The notes under the pieces were generated by a model that did not search any database, was not told the DNA's origin, and saw nothing but the letters and a program-made list of their open reading frames with translations. Positions 44,355 through 53,846 of a DNA stretch of 64,000 nt are shown one piece after another; position 1 is the first letter of the stretch; every line of letters starts with the position of its first letter. The stretch comes from Microbulbifer agarilyticus S89 (GTDB lineage Bacteria; Pseudomonadota; Gammaproteobacteria; Pseudomonadales; Cellvibrionaceae): assembly GCF_000220505.1 (NCBI RefSeq), contig NZ_AFPJ01000028.1:62001-126000 (forward strand), written 5' to 3'. The position numbers were made by a program, and so were the translations under genes.

Positions 44355-45395
44355 TTATTTCGCCTGTGGCAGCTGCAGTAGCCCCTCGGCCACCAGCCAG
44401 TCACGGGACTCGGTCAGCATCTGTTCGAGGCTCACGCGGCTCTGATAACCCAACGCCTGTTCCGCCCGGCTGCAATCCGCCAGGGCGCGCCCGGTCAGCA
44501 TCTTCGCCTTTTGTGGGGTTACCGCAGGCTCCCGCCCGCTCAGGCGCGACGCCATATCAGAGATGTGCGCCATTGCGTGGATTACCGGCGCGGGCGTAGT
44601 GCGCTTGGGCGCAGGCACCCCGACCAGCTTCGCAATGAGGCCAAAGAACTCCAGAAAACTGGCATCGGTACCGGCGAGAATATAGTTTTCGCCGCTGCGC
44701 CCGCGATGGAACGCATTGATGTGGGCGCGCGCCACGGCACCGGCATGGCAGAATGACCCGGCACCGGGCGGTACTCCGGGCAGCCTGTTTTCTGCCAGCA
44801 TAAAAAATGTCTGCGCCCAGCTCGAGACATCGTACTTGCCGACGATAGCGCAGGGGTTGAGGAACACAACGTCCAGCCCGTTGGCCGCTTCCCGTAACAC
44901 CGCTTGTTCCGCATGCATTTTCGAGTAGTGGTAATGGAAACGCGGGTTGCTGGCGAGCTTGGGGCTGGCTTCGCTGATCACTGCGTTGTGGTAGCCATAG
45001 GCCGAAATTGAACTGGTGACAATCATGCGGCCGCGCCGGGGCTCCGGCTGCGCCGCAAAATGCTCGCGCGTCGCACGGGCCAGGTTCGCCGAGCCCTCCA
45101 CATTATCTTGCCACTGCTGCGCATCGCCACCGCGCCACATACTGGTGTTGCCAGCCAGGTGAAACACGGCATCAAGTTCTTGCGGGAGTGCTGCCCGCAG
45201 CGATTCGATATCGTCCAGCGATGCGGCAACCGGCGAGGCACCCAGCGCATGCAAGCGCGCCGGGTCCGAGCTTGGCCGGTGCATAGCGGTCACCTGCCAG
45301 TCATCCGCCACCAGCTGTTCGATCAGGTTAGCGCCGAGAAAGCCGGTGCCGCCGGTGACGAACGCCCTTCTGCGCCGATGCTCAACGTCGCTCAT
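44355..45395 (-). CDS. NAD-dependent epimerase/dehydratase (extended SDR)
   Basis: An extended short-chain dehydrogenase of 346 residues. It has a Rossmann fold GGTGFLG (15–21) and the catalytic YHYSKMHAE (Tyr-x-x-x-Lys), with TSSISAYG providing the Ser. It resembles dihydroflavonol-4-reductase/hopanoid-associated sugar epimerase-type enzymes, so it may reduce a ketone or modify a nucleotide sugar; the substrate cannot be told. The chosen ATG follows a TTG at 45398. It seems to start a small operon with the membrane peptide and the MscS channel. Confidence 0.87.
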   Translation of the reverse strand: MSDVEHRRRRAFVTGGTGFLGANLIEQLVADDWQVTAMHRPSSDPARLHALGASPVAASLDDIESLRAALPQELDAVFHLAGNTSMWRGGDAQQWQDNVEGSANLARATREHFAAQPEPRRGRMIVTSSISAYGYHNAVISEASPKLASNPRFHYHYSKMHAEQAVLREAANGLDVVFLNPCAIVGKYDVSSWAQTFFMLAENRLPGVPPGAGSFCHAGAVARAHINAFHRGRSGENYILAGTDASFLEFFGLIAKLVGVPAPKRTTPAPVIHAMAHISDMASRLSGREPAVTPQKAKMLTGRALADCSRAEQALGYQSRVSLEQMLTESRDWLVAEGLLQLPQAK

Positions 45396-45601
45396 CAATA
45401 TCTATTCCCAATACGAATCCAATCCACATGTTCACGCCTCGTCCCCCAGCACCCCTCAATCCCCTCTAATTCCCGCCCCCAGCACTACGGCATCCATCAA
45501 AGGTCGGATTTTATCCGGGGAATTGCGCGCCTAATATCTAGGGTGGACCAAAAAAGCGGTTCTATTTTGCTACTGCACCGACCCAAAGGAAACGGTATTC
45601 C

Positions 45602-48061
45602 ATGCATCAAAGAATAATAAGACCCATCGCATTCTACTCCCTCCTGGCATTGTCCCTCAGCGGCTGCGGCGGCGGATCCAGCAGTTCCGGGAGTGACTCC
45701 CCGGCACCAGTAACTCCCAGCAACAACGCACCGATTGCTCAGGACGATACGGCCAGCGTTGAGGATAGTTCCACAGAGTTGACCGTGGATGTATTGGCAA
45801 ACGACTCGGATGCGGACGGCGACCAGCTGAGCATCAGTGAGGTCTCAGACTCCACTCAGGGCGTTACCCCGAGTATCGTGGACGGATCCATTGTCTATAC
45901 ACTGCCAACAGGATTTACCGGGGAAGATACATTTACCTACACCGTCAGTGATGGTGCCGACACGGCAACTGCGACGGTAACCGTAACTATCACTGCCGCC
46001 AACAGCATCCCAAACGTCGTGGATGATAGCGTGTCGGTGCTGAACCTAGCTAGCGACCTCACTATTGATGTTCTGGCGAACGATACCGATGACGATGAGG
46101 ACGCGCTGCAAATTACCGCTGTCGGTGTTTCCGAGCAAGGCGTTACGCCACAAATCGAAAACCAGCAAATCCGCTACACCCTTCCATCCAATTTCACCGG
46201 CTCAGACAGCTTTGAATACACGGTCAGCGACGGTACCGATGAAGCCAAGGCCACGGTGTCCGTGAGCATTATCCCGGGCCTGACCATTAGCGGCAGCGTT
46301 CAGGGTGCCGCCGACGCTGAACAGGAAGTCGTGGTGCATATTGGCAGTGAGAGCTATCCAGCTGCAACCGATCAGGCCACATTTTCAGTGGATGTACCAA
46401 CGCCGGCAGAATCGGATGTCATTTCGATTACCGCGACCATTCAGCAAGATTCGTCCGACCAGCCGCTGGTCCTCAAGTCCTATGCGGGTTGGGGCACACA
46501 AATTGTCGATGCCGTGATGGATGGGGCAGTGTCTGAATCAGAACTCCCCACACTGTACCTGAGTGCCGCAAGTACCAGCGCAGCCGCAATGATGGAGCGA
46601 GCGGCGGGAGAAGCCATCACGACCCAGGCACAACTTGTCGAATTCTCACAGGTGTTAGCGCAGGATCTTCTTCTGGAAAGTGCCATCACTATGGTGTCAC
46701 TGCTCGAGGGAGACGCCTGGCCTGAATTTACCCACGCTGACAGTTACGCGCTGTTAATGGACTTCCCCACGGCGGTCCAAATAGCCGAAACACTCAAGGC
46801 GTCCAACCGCGACAAATACAACAGTTATTTCTCTTCGATCGTTGATGACACCAGACAAGCCTCACCGCTGGCCATTGCACCGGCGCAAGAACTTCTGTTT
46901 ATCGAGGGGCCCTCGTCGATACGCCGCCCATATGGTTTCGCTGTACAAATAGCGGAAGAGTCAGGCAACAACGCTTATCTCGCAGAGTTTGGTTCATTAA
47001 AAAATGACGACAACCAGATCACCTACAGCATTGATGACAGGACGATCACCCTTGATGTGGCAAGCCTATCACCCGCCTATACCAGTGATGAGGCCTCGGT
47101 AAATTGCCCGGCTGTTGCAAATCCTGTCGCCTACTCGATTGCGACTAAACGGGAACTCACGAAATATCTCGACACACCAGCATTCTCCGCTTTCTCCATG
47201 GTGGAAACGCATAAGTGTGTTGAATCGGCACAAACATTCACCGTGCCAAACCGCTTTTACCAAATCAACACGCACTACTCGGGAGATTTCTCACCACTCG
47301 TGACCGGTACCTTCGCAACAAGTAGCTATCGCGATCTAGATGAAAACACCTTCCTCAAAACTAGCCGCTGGCAAGCAGCGATTAACACCGCGAATGGATC
47401 TGGCAACTTCACCCAGAGATTTGATTTCAAAAACAGTGTTACCGACACCGCAGAACTCGAAATACTGGAGAATGGCCGACTCTCCATGACAACGGGTCGC
47501 GGTGACAGCATGGAGTACATACCACTCGGAATGGATGGTGCTGCCATCAGAACACTGGCGATCCTGCGCCGTGACGACAATTCCATCGCGAGCTTCGGTG
47601 GTGATCTACTCGTTCCCGTCAAGCAACCGGCACAGCTGCCGCTACCGGCGCAACTTAACTATGGCGACTCCATATTCAGCATCGTAGACCCAACATCGGA
47701 CTATCATGACCTGGGATTTGCTTTCGACTTCCTGCTGGATGGCACCGGCACGGACAAAGAACGATTCGCTACCGAGTACGCATCAAATGGCAATGTGTTC
47801 AGCTGGTTTAATCAGGGAACGTACGTTGAAATGCGCTATTACTATGATCGCAACACAAAAACCTTTCGGACGGATTGCACCGGGGTCTCAAGCACCTGCG
47901 ACCTGAACAGGTTCCGCGAGTTTGAATTGCTGAACGTCGAAAATGGCAATTATTATATTCGCGTCTTCAATGAAACGGATCGAACGTCGATAACCGGTAC
48001 CTCCTTCAATCCATATATATTCCAGTACTCTTACATTGACCGGTTTACGCTTGGGCAATAA
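45602..48061 (+). CDS. Large lipoprotein with two Ig-like (cadherin-type) domains
   Basis: A lipoprotein of 819 residues. Lipobox LSGC (Cys22) is followed by a Gly/Ser linker (GGGSSSSGS). Two tandem Ig-like repeats follow (about 44–133 and 135–226), each with a DVLANDSDADGD-type calcium-binding stretch and a F-x-Y-T-V-S-D-G ending. The rest (about 230–819) is a mixed alpha/beta region of unknown family, ending in strands near YIDRFTLGQ. Calcium-binding surface adhesion or binding of polysaccharide is a guess. Its base composition looks more AT-rich than the neighbours (for example 46980–47300), which may point to acquisition. AGGAAAC lies 11 nt before the ATG. Confidence 0.82.
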   Translation: MHQRIIRPIAFYSLLALSLSGCGGGSSSSGSDSPAPVTPSNNAPIAQDDTASVEDSSTELTVDVLANDSDADGDQLSISEVSDSTQGVTPSIVDGSIVYTLPTGFTGEDTFTYTVSDGADTATATVTVTITAANSIPNVVDDSVSVLNLASDLTIDVLANDTDDDEDALQITAVGVSEQGVTPQIENQQIRYTLPSNFTGSDSFEYTVSDGTDEAKATVSVSIIPGLTISGSVQGAADAEQEVVVHIGSESYPAATDQATFSVDVPTPAESDVISITATIQQDSSDQPLVLKSYAGWGTQIVDAVMDGAVSESELPTLYLSAASTSAAAMMERAAGEAITTQAQLVEFSQVLAQDLLLESAITMVSLLEGDAWPEFTHADSYALLMDFPTAVQIAETLKASNRDKYNSYFSSIVDDTRQASPLAIAPAQELLFIEGPSSIRRPYGFAVQIAEESGNNAYLAEFGSLKNDDNQITYSIDDRTITLDVASLSPAYTSDEASVNCPAVANPVAYSIATKRELTKYLDTPAFSAFSMVETHKCVESAQTFTVPNRFYQINTHYSGDFSPLVTGTFATSSYRDLDENTFLKTSRWQAAINTANGSGNFTQRFDFKNSVTDTAELEILENGRLSMTTGRGDSMEYIPLGMDGAAIRTLAILRRDDNSIASFGGDLLVPVKQPAQLPLPAQLNYGDSIFSIVDPTSDYHDLGFAFDFLLDGTGTDKERFATEYASNGNVFSWFNQGTYVEMRYYYDRNTKTFRTDCTGVSSTCDLNRFREFELLNVENGNYYIRVFNETDRTSITGTSFNPYIFQYSYIDRFTLGQ

Positions 48062-48072
48062 TTGCCATTAAA

Positions 48073-48112
48073 GCAGAACCAAAAAGCGGCATAGCCGCTT
48101 TTTTGGTTCTGC
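48073..48112. terminator. Bidirectional intrinsic terminator
   Basis: A long near-perfect stem (48073–48090 with 48094–48112, loop ATA) includes an A-run on one arm and a T-run on the other. It serves the convergent lipoprotein gene (plus) and prolyl oligopeptidase gene (minus). Confidence 0.9.
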
Positions 48113-48124
48113 GAAATGAAAAAT

Positions 48125-50272
48125 CTACTCAGGCTTCATCCCCAACTGATCTGCTAAAAACGCATACTGGTTAGTAAAGTCTTCCACCTGCATCCACACC
48201 GGCTTACCGGCACCATGGCCTGCGCGGGTCTCTACCGCGAGATAGATGGGGTTATCGCAACCCTGGTCCCGCTGCAGTGCCGCAGCGAACTTATAGCTAT
48301 GCCAGGGCACCACGCGATCGTCGCGATCGGCGGTGGTGATCAGGGTGGCGGGGTAGCAGGTGCCCTTTTTGGTGTTATGCACGGGGGAGTATGCATAGAG
48401 CGCGGCGAACTCGTCCGCGTTTTCCGACAGTCCGTAGTCACTGGACCACTGGCGCGCGTTAGCCGAGGCGGTATGGTAGCGCAGCATGTCCAGCACGCCG
48501 ACAATCGGCAGCGCCACTTTGAACAGCTCCGGGCGCTGTACTTGGGTTGCCCCCACCAGCAGGCCGCCATTGGAGCGGCCCATAATGCCGAGCTTCTCCG
48601 GTGAGGTGACTTTTTCGTCGATCAGCCATTCGGCCGCGCCGATAAAATCATCGAACACGTTTTGTTTCTGCAGCTTGGTACCGGCCTTGTGCCAGGCACT
48701 GCCGTATTCACTACCGCCGCGCAGGCTCACCATCGCCAGCGTGCCGCCCATATCCAACCAGCCGGCGAAACGGGTGTAAAAACGTGGCAGCTGCGCGGCA
48801 TTGAAGCCGCCGTAGCCATACAGCAGGGTGGGATTTTGCCCATCCTTTTGCATGCCCTTTTTATGTACCAGGAACATCGGTACGCGGGTGCCGTCCTTGC
48901 TGGTGAAGAAATGCTGCTCGACCACGTGATCGGAAAAGTCCGCCGGATATTTGGGTGCTTTTACTTTTTCGCTCTTGCCGGTGGTCACATCCAGTTTGTA
49001 GATGCTCGGCGGCGTCAGGAAATTGCTGAACTCGAAATAGGTTTCGCTATCATCCGGGTCGCCGTAAAAACCGCTCACGGTGCCCATGCCGGGCAACTGG
49101 AGTTCGTACTGTTGCTCGCCATTCAGATCGGTTACCACCACCTTGGATTTCGCATCTTCCAGATAGTGCAGCACCAGGCGACCACCGACCAAGTTGGTGT
49201 CTTGCAGGGCGTTCTTCTGTTCCGGCACCAGAATTTTCCACTGGGATTTTTCCGGCTTATCCAGGTCAATCGCGATCACGCGACCATTGGGGGCGTCGGA
49301 ATTAGTTTCGAAATAGAACGTTTTGCCGCTATTACCGAGGAAGGTGTATAGGGCGTCCCAGTCGTCCAGCAACTTAACCACGTCGGCACTGGGCTTGGTC
49401 AGGTCCTGATAATAAATACCGTTGCTATCGTAGCCATCGAAAATCGGCAGCACCAGATAGTTCCCATCATCCGTTACCTGTGCACCGGGATTGCGCGTGG
49501 GGTGGTCGGTAATCTGGTAGACCAGCTGATCCTTGCTTTGCGGTTCACCGATTTTGTGGAAATAGATCGCCACCTGTTTGCTGTCGTCGGCGCTGCCGTC
49601 TTGATTGAACGGGTAACGGCTGTAATAAAAACCGGATTCATCTTTGGCCCAGCTGGCACCACTGAATTTAATCCCGGTGAGGTGGTCTGGCAGCATGCGG
49701 CGGGTTTTCAAATCGCGCACATGGTAATCGGTCCAGTCGGTGCCACCATCGGAAGTGCCATAGGCCAGGTAGCGGCCATTGGGGCTGACCGCATAGCGCT
49801 TGGCCGCGATGGTGCCATCTTTACTCAGTGTGCGCGGGTCCAACACCACGCCGCCTTCCTGGTTGATATCGGTGGTACTGTAGAAAACACTCTGGTCCCA
49901 GGTGCCGTCGTTGTACTGATAAAACACCTGTCCGGCCTTTTTGTAGGGCACACCGTAGCGTTCGTACTGCCACAACTCGGTCAAACGTTCATTGATCTTC
50001 TGCCAGCCGGGCAGGGCTTTCAGCGTGGGCAGGGCGAATTCATTCTGGGCCTGCACCCAGTCTTTTACTGGCTTGGATTCCTGATCTTCGAGCCAGCGAT
50101 AGGGATCACTCACCTGGGTACCGAAATAGGTATCCTGCTGGTCAACCGTGGCGGTTTCCGGGTATTGCTGGGCGGGCTTATCGCTGCTCGCGCTGTTCAC
50201 GGTGATGGCAGCCACCGCGGCAATCACAGGAATCGCAGCCCCCGCGATCAGGGTCAGGGCAGTTTTGTTCAT
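48125..50272 (-). CDS. Prolyl oligopeptidase (S9A)
   Basis: A peptidase of 715 residues with an N-terminal hydrophobic export segment (about 5–25), a seven-bladed propeller (about 110–440, opened by DPYRWLEDQES) and an alpha/beta-hydrolase domain with Ser567 in GRSNGG, the catalytic Asp in TADRDDRV (about 649–652) and His686 in AGHG. It cleaves short peptides after proline; the export segment places it in the periplasm or outside. It is the second S9 peptidase of the window, of the POP rather than the DPP/AAP type. GGAAA precedes the ATG. Confidence 0.95.
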   Translation of the reverse strand: MNKTALTLIAGAAIPVIAAVAAITVNSASSDKPAQQYPETATVDQQDTYFGTQVSDPYRWLEDQESKPVKDWVQAQNEFALPTLKALPGWQKINERLTELWQYERYGVPYKKAGQVFYQYNDGTWDQSVFYSTTDINQEGGVVLDPRTLSKDGTIAAKRYAVSPNGRYLAYGTSDGGTDWTDYHVRDLKTRRMLPDHLTGIKFSGASWAKDESGFYYSRYPFNQDGSADDSKQVAIYFHKIGEPQSKDQLVYQITDHPTRNPGAQVTDDGNYLVLPIFDGYDSNGIYYQDLTKPSADVVKLLDDWDALYTFLGNSGKTFYFETNSDAPNGRVIAIDLDKPEKSQWKILVPEQKNALQDTNLVGGRLVLHYLEDAKSKVVVTDLNGEQQYELQLPGMGTVSGFYGDPDDSETYFEFSNFLTPPSIYKLDVTTGKSEKVKAPKYPADFSDHVVEQHFFTSKDGTRVPMFLVHKKGMQKDGQNPTLLYGYGGFNAAQLPRFYTRFAGWLDMGGTLAMVSLRGGSEYGSAWHKAGTKLQKQNVFDDFIGAAEWLIDEKVTSPEKLGIMGRSNGGLLVGATQVQRPELFKVALPIVGVLDMLRYHTASANARQWSSDYGLSENADEFAALYAYSPVHNTKKGTCYPATLITTADRDDRVVPWHSYKFAAALQRDQGCDNPIYLAVETRAGHGAGKPVWMQVEDFTNQYAFLADQLGMKPE

Positions 50273-50368
50273 CGGGATTTCCGGTTTTTTCTTGAGGGTC
50301 AGTGGGCTAATCTAGAAAATTCGCCGCCGCGCATCCAGCGGTCAGCAGCATTTTAGAAGAGGTTGTCG

Positions 50369-50815
50369 ATGAAGGGCCTGATTCAACGGGTAAAACACGC
50401 GAAAGTGGAAGTCGGTAGTGAATCTGTCGGCGCCATCGATCATGGCATTCTGCTGCTCCTGGGTGTGGAAGCCACTGATTCCGAGGAAACCGCGGACAAG
50501 CTCCTGCACAAGGTACTGCACTATCGCATCTTCGGTGACGAGCAGGGCAAAATGAACCTCAATGTGCAGCAGGCCGGCGGTGGGCTACTGGTGGTGAGTC
50601 AGTTCACCCTGGTCGCGGATACCGCAAAGGGACTGCGCCCGAGTTTCAGCCGCGGTGCCAGCCCACAGCAGGCCAATGAACTGTATGAATACTTCCTGCG
50701 GCAGGCGCGGGCAAGGATGGCCGATGCACTGCCGGTAGCAGGCGGTCAGTTCGCCGCGGACATGCAGGTATCGCTGTGTAATGATGGCCCGGTGACTTTC
50801 TTGCTCGAGGTCTGA
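50369..50815 (+). CDS. dtd: D-aminoacyl-tRNA deacylase
   Basis: A DTD enzyme of 148 residues (E. coli 145): [15 protein letters not shown] start, the active-site VVSQFTL strand and the C-terminal [11 protein letters not shown], whose Gly-Pro cis motif gives chiral proofreading. It removes D-amino acids from mischarged tRNA. The ATG follows AGAGG at a normal distance; a TTG two codons earlier is ignored. The 3' end overlaps the convergent aminopeptidase-like gene by 70 nt. Confidence 0.96.
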   Translation: MKGLIQRVKHAKVEVGSESVGAIDHGILLLLGVEATDSEETADKLLHKVLHYRIFGDEQGKMNLNVQQAGGGLLVVSQFTLVADTAKGLRPSFSRGASPQQANELYEYFLRQARARMADALPVAGGQFAADMQVSLCNDGPVTFLLEV

Positions 50816-51954
50816 GTCGCATTCGAGCCCAGGATACGCTTGCTCAACGCGTCCAGGCGCGCCTTGCGCTCCGACTTGGGCAGCGCACCCAATTGCTCCA
50901 CCGCCCGATAAAACGCTTGCCAGTCACTACCGCTGTCCCGATATAGCTGCACAAATGCCGGCACCTGGGACTGGTACTCACTGACCAGGGCCAGGGTCGC
51001 GTTATTGGTTTTCTCAATCATCCGCGCGAATTTTTCATCCTGGGTCCAGCCCTCCGATTCCTTGCGGTAGCAATAGCGCAGGCGCTGCAGGGTTTGCGCC
51101 TTGCGCTGGCGCTTTTCCGGCACACTCAAATCCGACGCGTACAGCGACTGCAACTGCCGGCGCGCGCTCACCATCAGACCATTTACCCGTCGCGCCTGCT
51201 CCACGTTGGCAACTTTCGGCGCGGGGAGGCCATTACGGCGCCGCCAGTCCGGCAGTGCGATGCGTGAAACCGCGGTGGCAAAACTCTCATTAAACTGGGT
51301 ATCACCGCCAATATACAGCCGCCGGTGCGCCAGCTCGTGAAACAGCAGACTGGCGAGGCGGTCCGGCTTCCAGTCCACAAAGCTCGACAACACCGGGTCG
51401 TCAAACCAGCCCAGGGTACTGTAGGCGGGTACCGGTCCCAGATACACATCGTAACCCTGCGCCTGCAAACGTCCTTCCTGCACCTGCGCATCGCGCTTGT
51501 TGAAATAGCCGCGGTAACTGGCGCAGCCGGCGATGGGATAACACCAGCGCTTGGGCGACAAAGAGAATTCCGGCGCTGCCACTAGATTCCACAGCGCATA
51601 CTCCTGCTCCAACTGGGTAAATTCGCTGTAAGCGGAGCCCACCGGTAAATGCAGCTCGCCGGCGGCGTAAGCGCGTATCGATTGCACCCATTCCAGTTGG
51701 CGACGCAGTTTGGGGTCGGTTGCTTCATCGCGCAGCAGGCGATCAATGGGTTCGCGCCCGGCGAGGATTTTGAGCTGGCCGGTGGCAGCCTGGGAATAGA
51801 AATGCACCGTTTCACAACCGGCCAGTAGCATCGCTATCGAGAGTGCCACCAGCAACGACGACAGCCGCGTGAAGCGACGCCAAATACGCGCCCCGCGGGA
51901 CAAACCAACTAGGTTTATGGTGAGAGAAAAGGTTTTTATGTGGGAGTCGTCCAT
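50746..51954 (-). CDS. Putative zinc aminopeptidase lipoprotein
   Basis: A 402-residue protein. A long N-terminus ends in lipobox LAGC (Cys47), and a metallopeptidase site HELAH (206–210) with a downstream Glu in NESFAT (Glu223) fits a gluzincin of the putative aminopeptidase family (Pfam Aminopep). It may trim peptides in the periplasm from the membrane (inference from family). The start is unsure: the ATG at 51954 overlaps the start codon of the divergent gene, and the extra about 20 residues before the signal core suggest an internal TTG at about 51900. The C-terminal 23 codons overlap dtd antisense. Confidence 0.82.
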   Translation of the reverse strand: MDDSHIKTFSLTINLVGLSRGARIWRRFTRLSSLLVALSIAMLLAGCETVHFYSQAATGQLKILAGREPIDRLLRDEATDPKLRRQLEWVQSIRAYAAGELHLPVGSAYSEFTQLEQEYALWNLVAAPEFSLSPKRWCYPIAGCASYRGYFNKRDAQVQEGRLQAQGYDVYLGPVPAYSTLGWFDDPVLSSFVDWKPDRLASLLFHELAHRRLYIGGDTQFNESFATAVSRIALPDWRRRNGLPAPKVANVEQARRVNGLMVSARRQLQSLYASDLSVPEKRQRKAQTLQRLRYCYRKESEGWTQDEKFARMIEKTNNATLALVSEYQSQVPAFVQLYRDSGSDWQAFYRAVEQLGALPKSERKARLDALSKRILGSNATQTSSKKVTGPSLHSDTCMSAAN

Positions 51955-52186
51955 GCCGCCCGTCGCTGCCGTGTCGCTGGTATTTTCGCTGGTGCTCGGT
52001 GTCGTATTATGGATTTATTTGATCCGGCTGAGTTTTGCCCGTTCCAGTGGCATGGGTGTGGTCGCGCTACTGCTGCCGCCCCTCGCCTTTGTTCAGCTGT
52101 TAACGGATCCGGAACACCGGGAGCAACTGCTCGTGCTGTTTGCATCCATTCTATTGTTCAGCAGCATAGCCGTTCTCGAGCGCTAG
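51953..52186 (+). CDS. Small two-helix membrane protein
   Basis: A 77-residue protein with hydrophobic segments at about 3–24 and 35–48 and a third at about 59–74. No family recognised. The ATG at 51953 has GGGAG 7 nt upstream; ATGs at 51938 and 51917 are in frame but less well placed. Its start codon lies in CATG, sharing bases with the start of the divergent aminopeptidase-like gene. Confidence 0.6.
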   Translation: MPPVAAVSLVFSLVLGVVLWIYLIRLSFARSSGMGVVALLLPPLAFVQLLTDPEHREQLLVLFASILLFSSIAVLER

Positions 52187-52228
52187 CGGCGCGACTTTGC
52201 TCGCCAAACTGACGCACTATGCAGGCGG

Positions 52229-53011
52229 TCATTGGCGACAGTCAAAATACTCCACCTTCTCACCAACGAACCGCCCCTCTGTGAGGTAACTCACCACCTG
52301 TTTTATGACCTGCTGGCTGCCAGTCAAACCGTTATGGGTTAATGGATAGGTGACGCGAGCGCAGGTGCCCTGCACGTAAGTGCTCGGCACACCCACGATG
52401 CCATCGTCGTTACCTTCGATGATTGCCGAGAATAAAGGATTGAACGAGCGGGTGCCGGCGATAACCCCCAGTGGAAACCGCACCGGACCAAGGCGGTTGG
52501 GCAGGCTGCGCGCGTCGATACCCATCTGGTTGCCGGCCGGTCCGTTCACATCCTTGATGATGGGAATGCACGAGAGGAAATTCCCCAGGCGACTGCCCTG
52601 ATTGGGCGGGCCAAGCATGACTGCACGCTCAATAATACTGGCATCGCGCTGATCAAAATACTGGCGCAGGAGCAGGCTGCCCATGGAGTGGGTGACAAAA
52701 TAGACCGGCGTTGCGCCCACCTTTTGGCAAGCCGCCAGCCCACGGGGTACGGTCATCTCGGCCAGGATTTCTATGGGATGTTGTTTGGACGGGTAGTTGA
52801 GATTTGCGGTGTAAAAGCCGGCATCGCGCAGTGCCGCCTCAATGTCCGTCATTGATGAGGCGTCTTTGGTAATTCCGTGCAGGAGAATGGCACATGGGGT
52901 CGGGGAGGGTGGCTGTTGGGCTGTCGCGGAAATCGACCCGAGCAGCCACAGGACCAGTAAGCCAATCGAGCCAAGAAATACACCTGCAGGCCGCGCTGCC
53001 CATTTCGTCAT
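52229..53011 (-). CDS. Exported alpha/beta hydrolase (lipase-like)
   Basis: A secreted protein of 260 residues with a Tat- or Sec-type hydrophobic N-terminus (about 8–30, ending ATAQ) and a hydrolase fold: ILLHGITKDASSM oxyanion strand, nucleophile elbow THSMGS and a late His in LTHNGL. Such proteins often act as esterases or lipases. The N-terminal KWAARPAG is not a clear twin-arginine. The ATG at 53011 is chosen over 53077, where 22 more residues look unrelated to a signal sequence. It lies 95 nt after the tatC stop on the same strand. Confidence 0.8.
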   Translation of the reverse strand: MTKWAARPAGVFLGSIGLLVLWLLGSISATAQQPPSPTPCAILLHGITKDASSMTDIEAALRDAGFYTANLNYPSKQHPIEILAEMTVPRGLAACQKVGATPVYFVTHSMGSLLLRQYFDQRDASIIERAVMLGPPNQGSRLGNFLSCIPIIKDVNGPAGNQMGIDARSLPNRLGPVRFPLGVIAGTRSFNPLFSAIIEGNDDGIVGVPSTYVQGTCARVTYPLTHNGLTGSQQVIKQVVSYLTEGRFVGEKVEYFDCRQ

Positions 53012-53105
53012 GTCACCGTCACCATTTGTGTCGTCGCGTGCGAGGCAACTGTGCCTCCGCATAAGAACATACGACAAATCAATCAGGGCGGATGGTCGCA
53101 GCCAG

Positions 53106-53846
53106 TTACTGGGCCTCTATTTCCTCAGGTTTGCCGCGTTTTACCCAGCGACCAAAGAAAATCCCGACTTCAAACAGAATCCACATGGGCACCGCAAGCA
53201 GCGTCTGCGAGATCACATCCGGGGGGGTCAGCAGCATGCCCATGGCAAAGCAGGCGACGATTACATAGGGGCGCTTGCGCGCCAGATCCTTCGCGGTCAC
53301 CGCACCACTCCAGATCAGCAACAGGGTGGCGATCGGGATTTCAAACGCGAAGCCAAAGGCGAAGAACAGCTTCAGCGCCAGGTCGAGGTAACTGCGGATA
53401 TCCGGCAACACCTTGATGTCAGCGTGCGCGGAACTGATAAAGAATTCAAAAATCAGCGGGAATACCACGAAGTAGGCAAACGCCATACCCGCGTAGAACA
53501 GGAAGATACTGGAAATCATCAACGGTGCGATCAGGCGCTTTTCATGCTTGTACAGGCCGGGCGCGATAAACGCCCAGAATTGGTACAGCACAAACGGGAT
53601 CGCCACAAAGAAGGCCAGCACGAAGGTGGTTTTAAACGGCGTCAGAAAGGGCGAGGTGACCTCGGTGGCAATCATGCCCGCACCTTCGGTAAGACGCGCC
53701 TGCAACGGGTCGGCAACGAAGTTATAAATATCGTTAGCGAAGGGCACCATGCAGGCAAAAATCGCGACCACCACCAGCAGCGTCTTCAGCAGGCGGTCGC
53801 GCATCTCTATCAGGTGCTCGATAAACGGCTGGTCTTTCTCACTCAT
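53106..53846 (-). CDS. tatC: Twin-arginine translocase subunit TatC
   Basis: Multispanning TatC of 246 residues with six hydrophobic segments. It starts with the motif FIEHLIEMRDRLLK, where the cytosolic Glu of the E-x-R pair helps to recognise the twin-arginine signal, and has the F-A-x-x-F-E-x-P stretch (FAFGFAFEIPIAT) of the family. It works with TatA and TatB to export folded proteins. Its ATG overlaps the TatB stop by 4 nt (ATGA). Length is normal (E. coli 258). Confidence 0.97.
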   Translation of the reverse strand: MSEKDQPFIEHLIEMRDRLLKTLLVVVAIFACMVPFANDIYNFVADPLQARLTEGAGMIATEVTSPFLTPFKTTFVLAFFVAIPFVLYQFWAFIAPGLYKHEKRLIAPLMISSIFLFYAGMAFAYFVVFPLIFEFFISSAHADIKVLPDIRSYLDLALKLFFAFGFAFEIPIATLLLIWSGAVTAKDLARKRPYVIVACFAMGMLLTPPDVISQTLLAVPMWILFEVGIFFGRWVKRGKPEEIEAQ

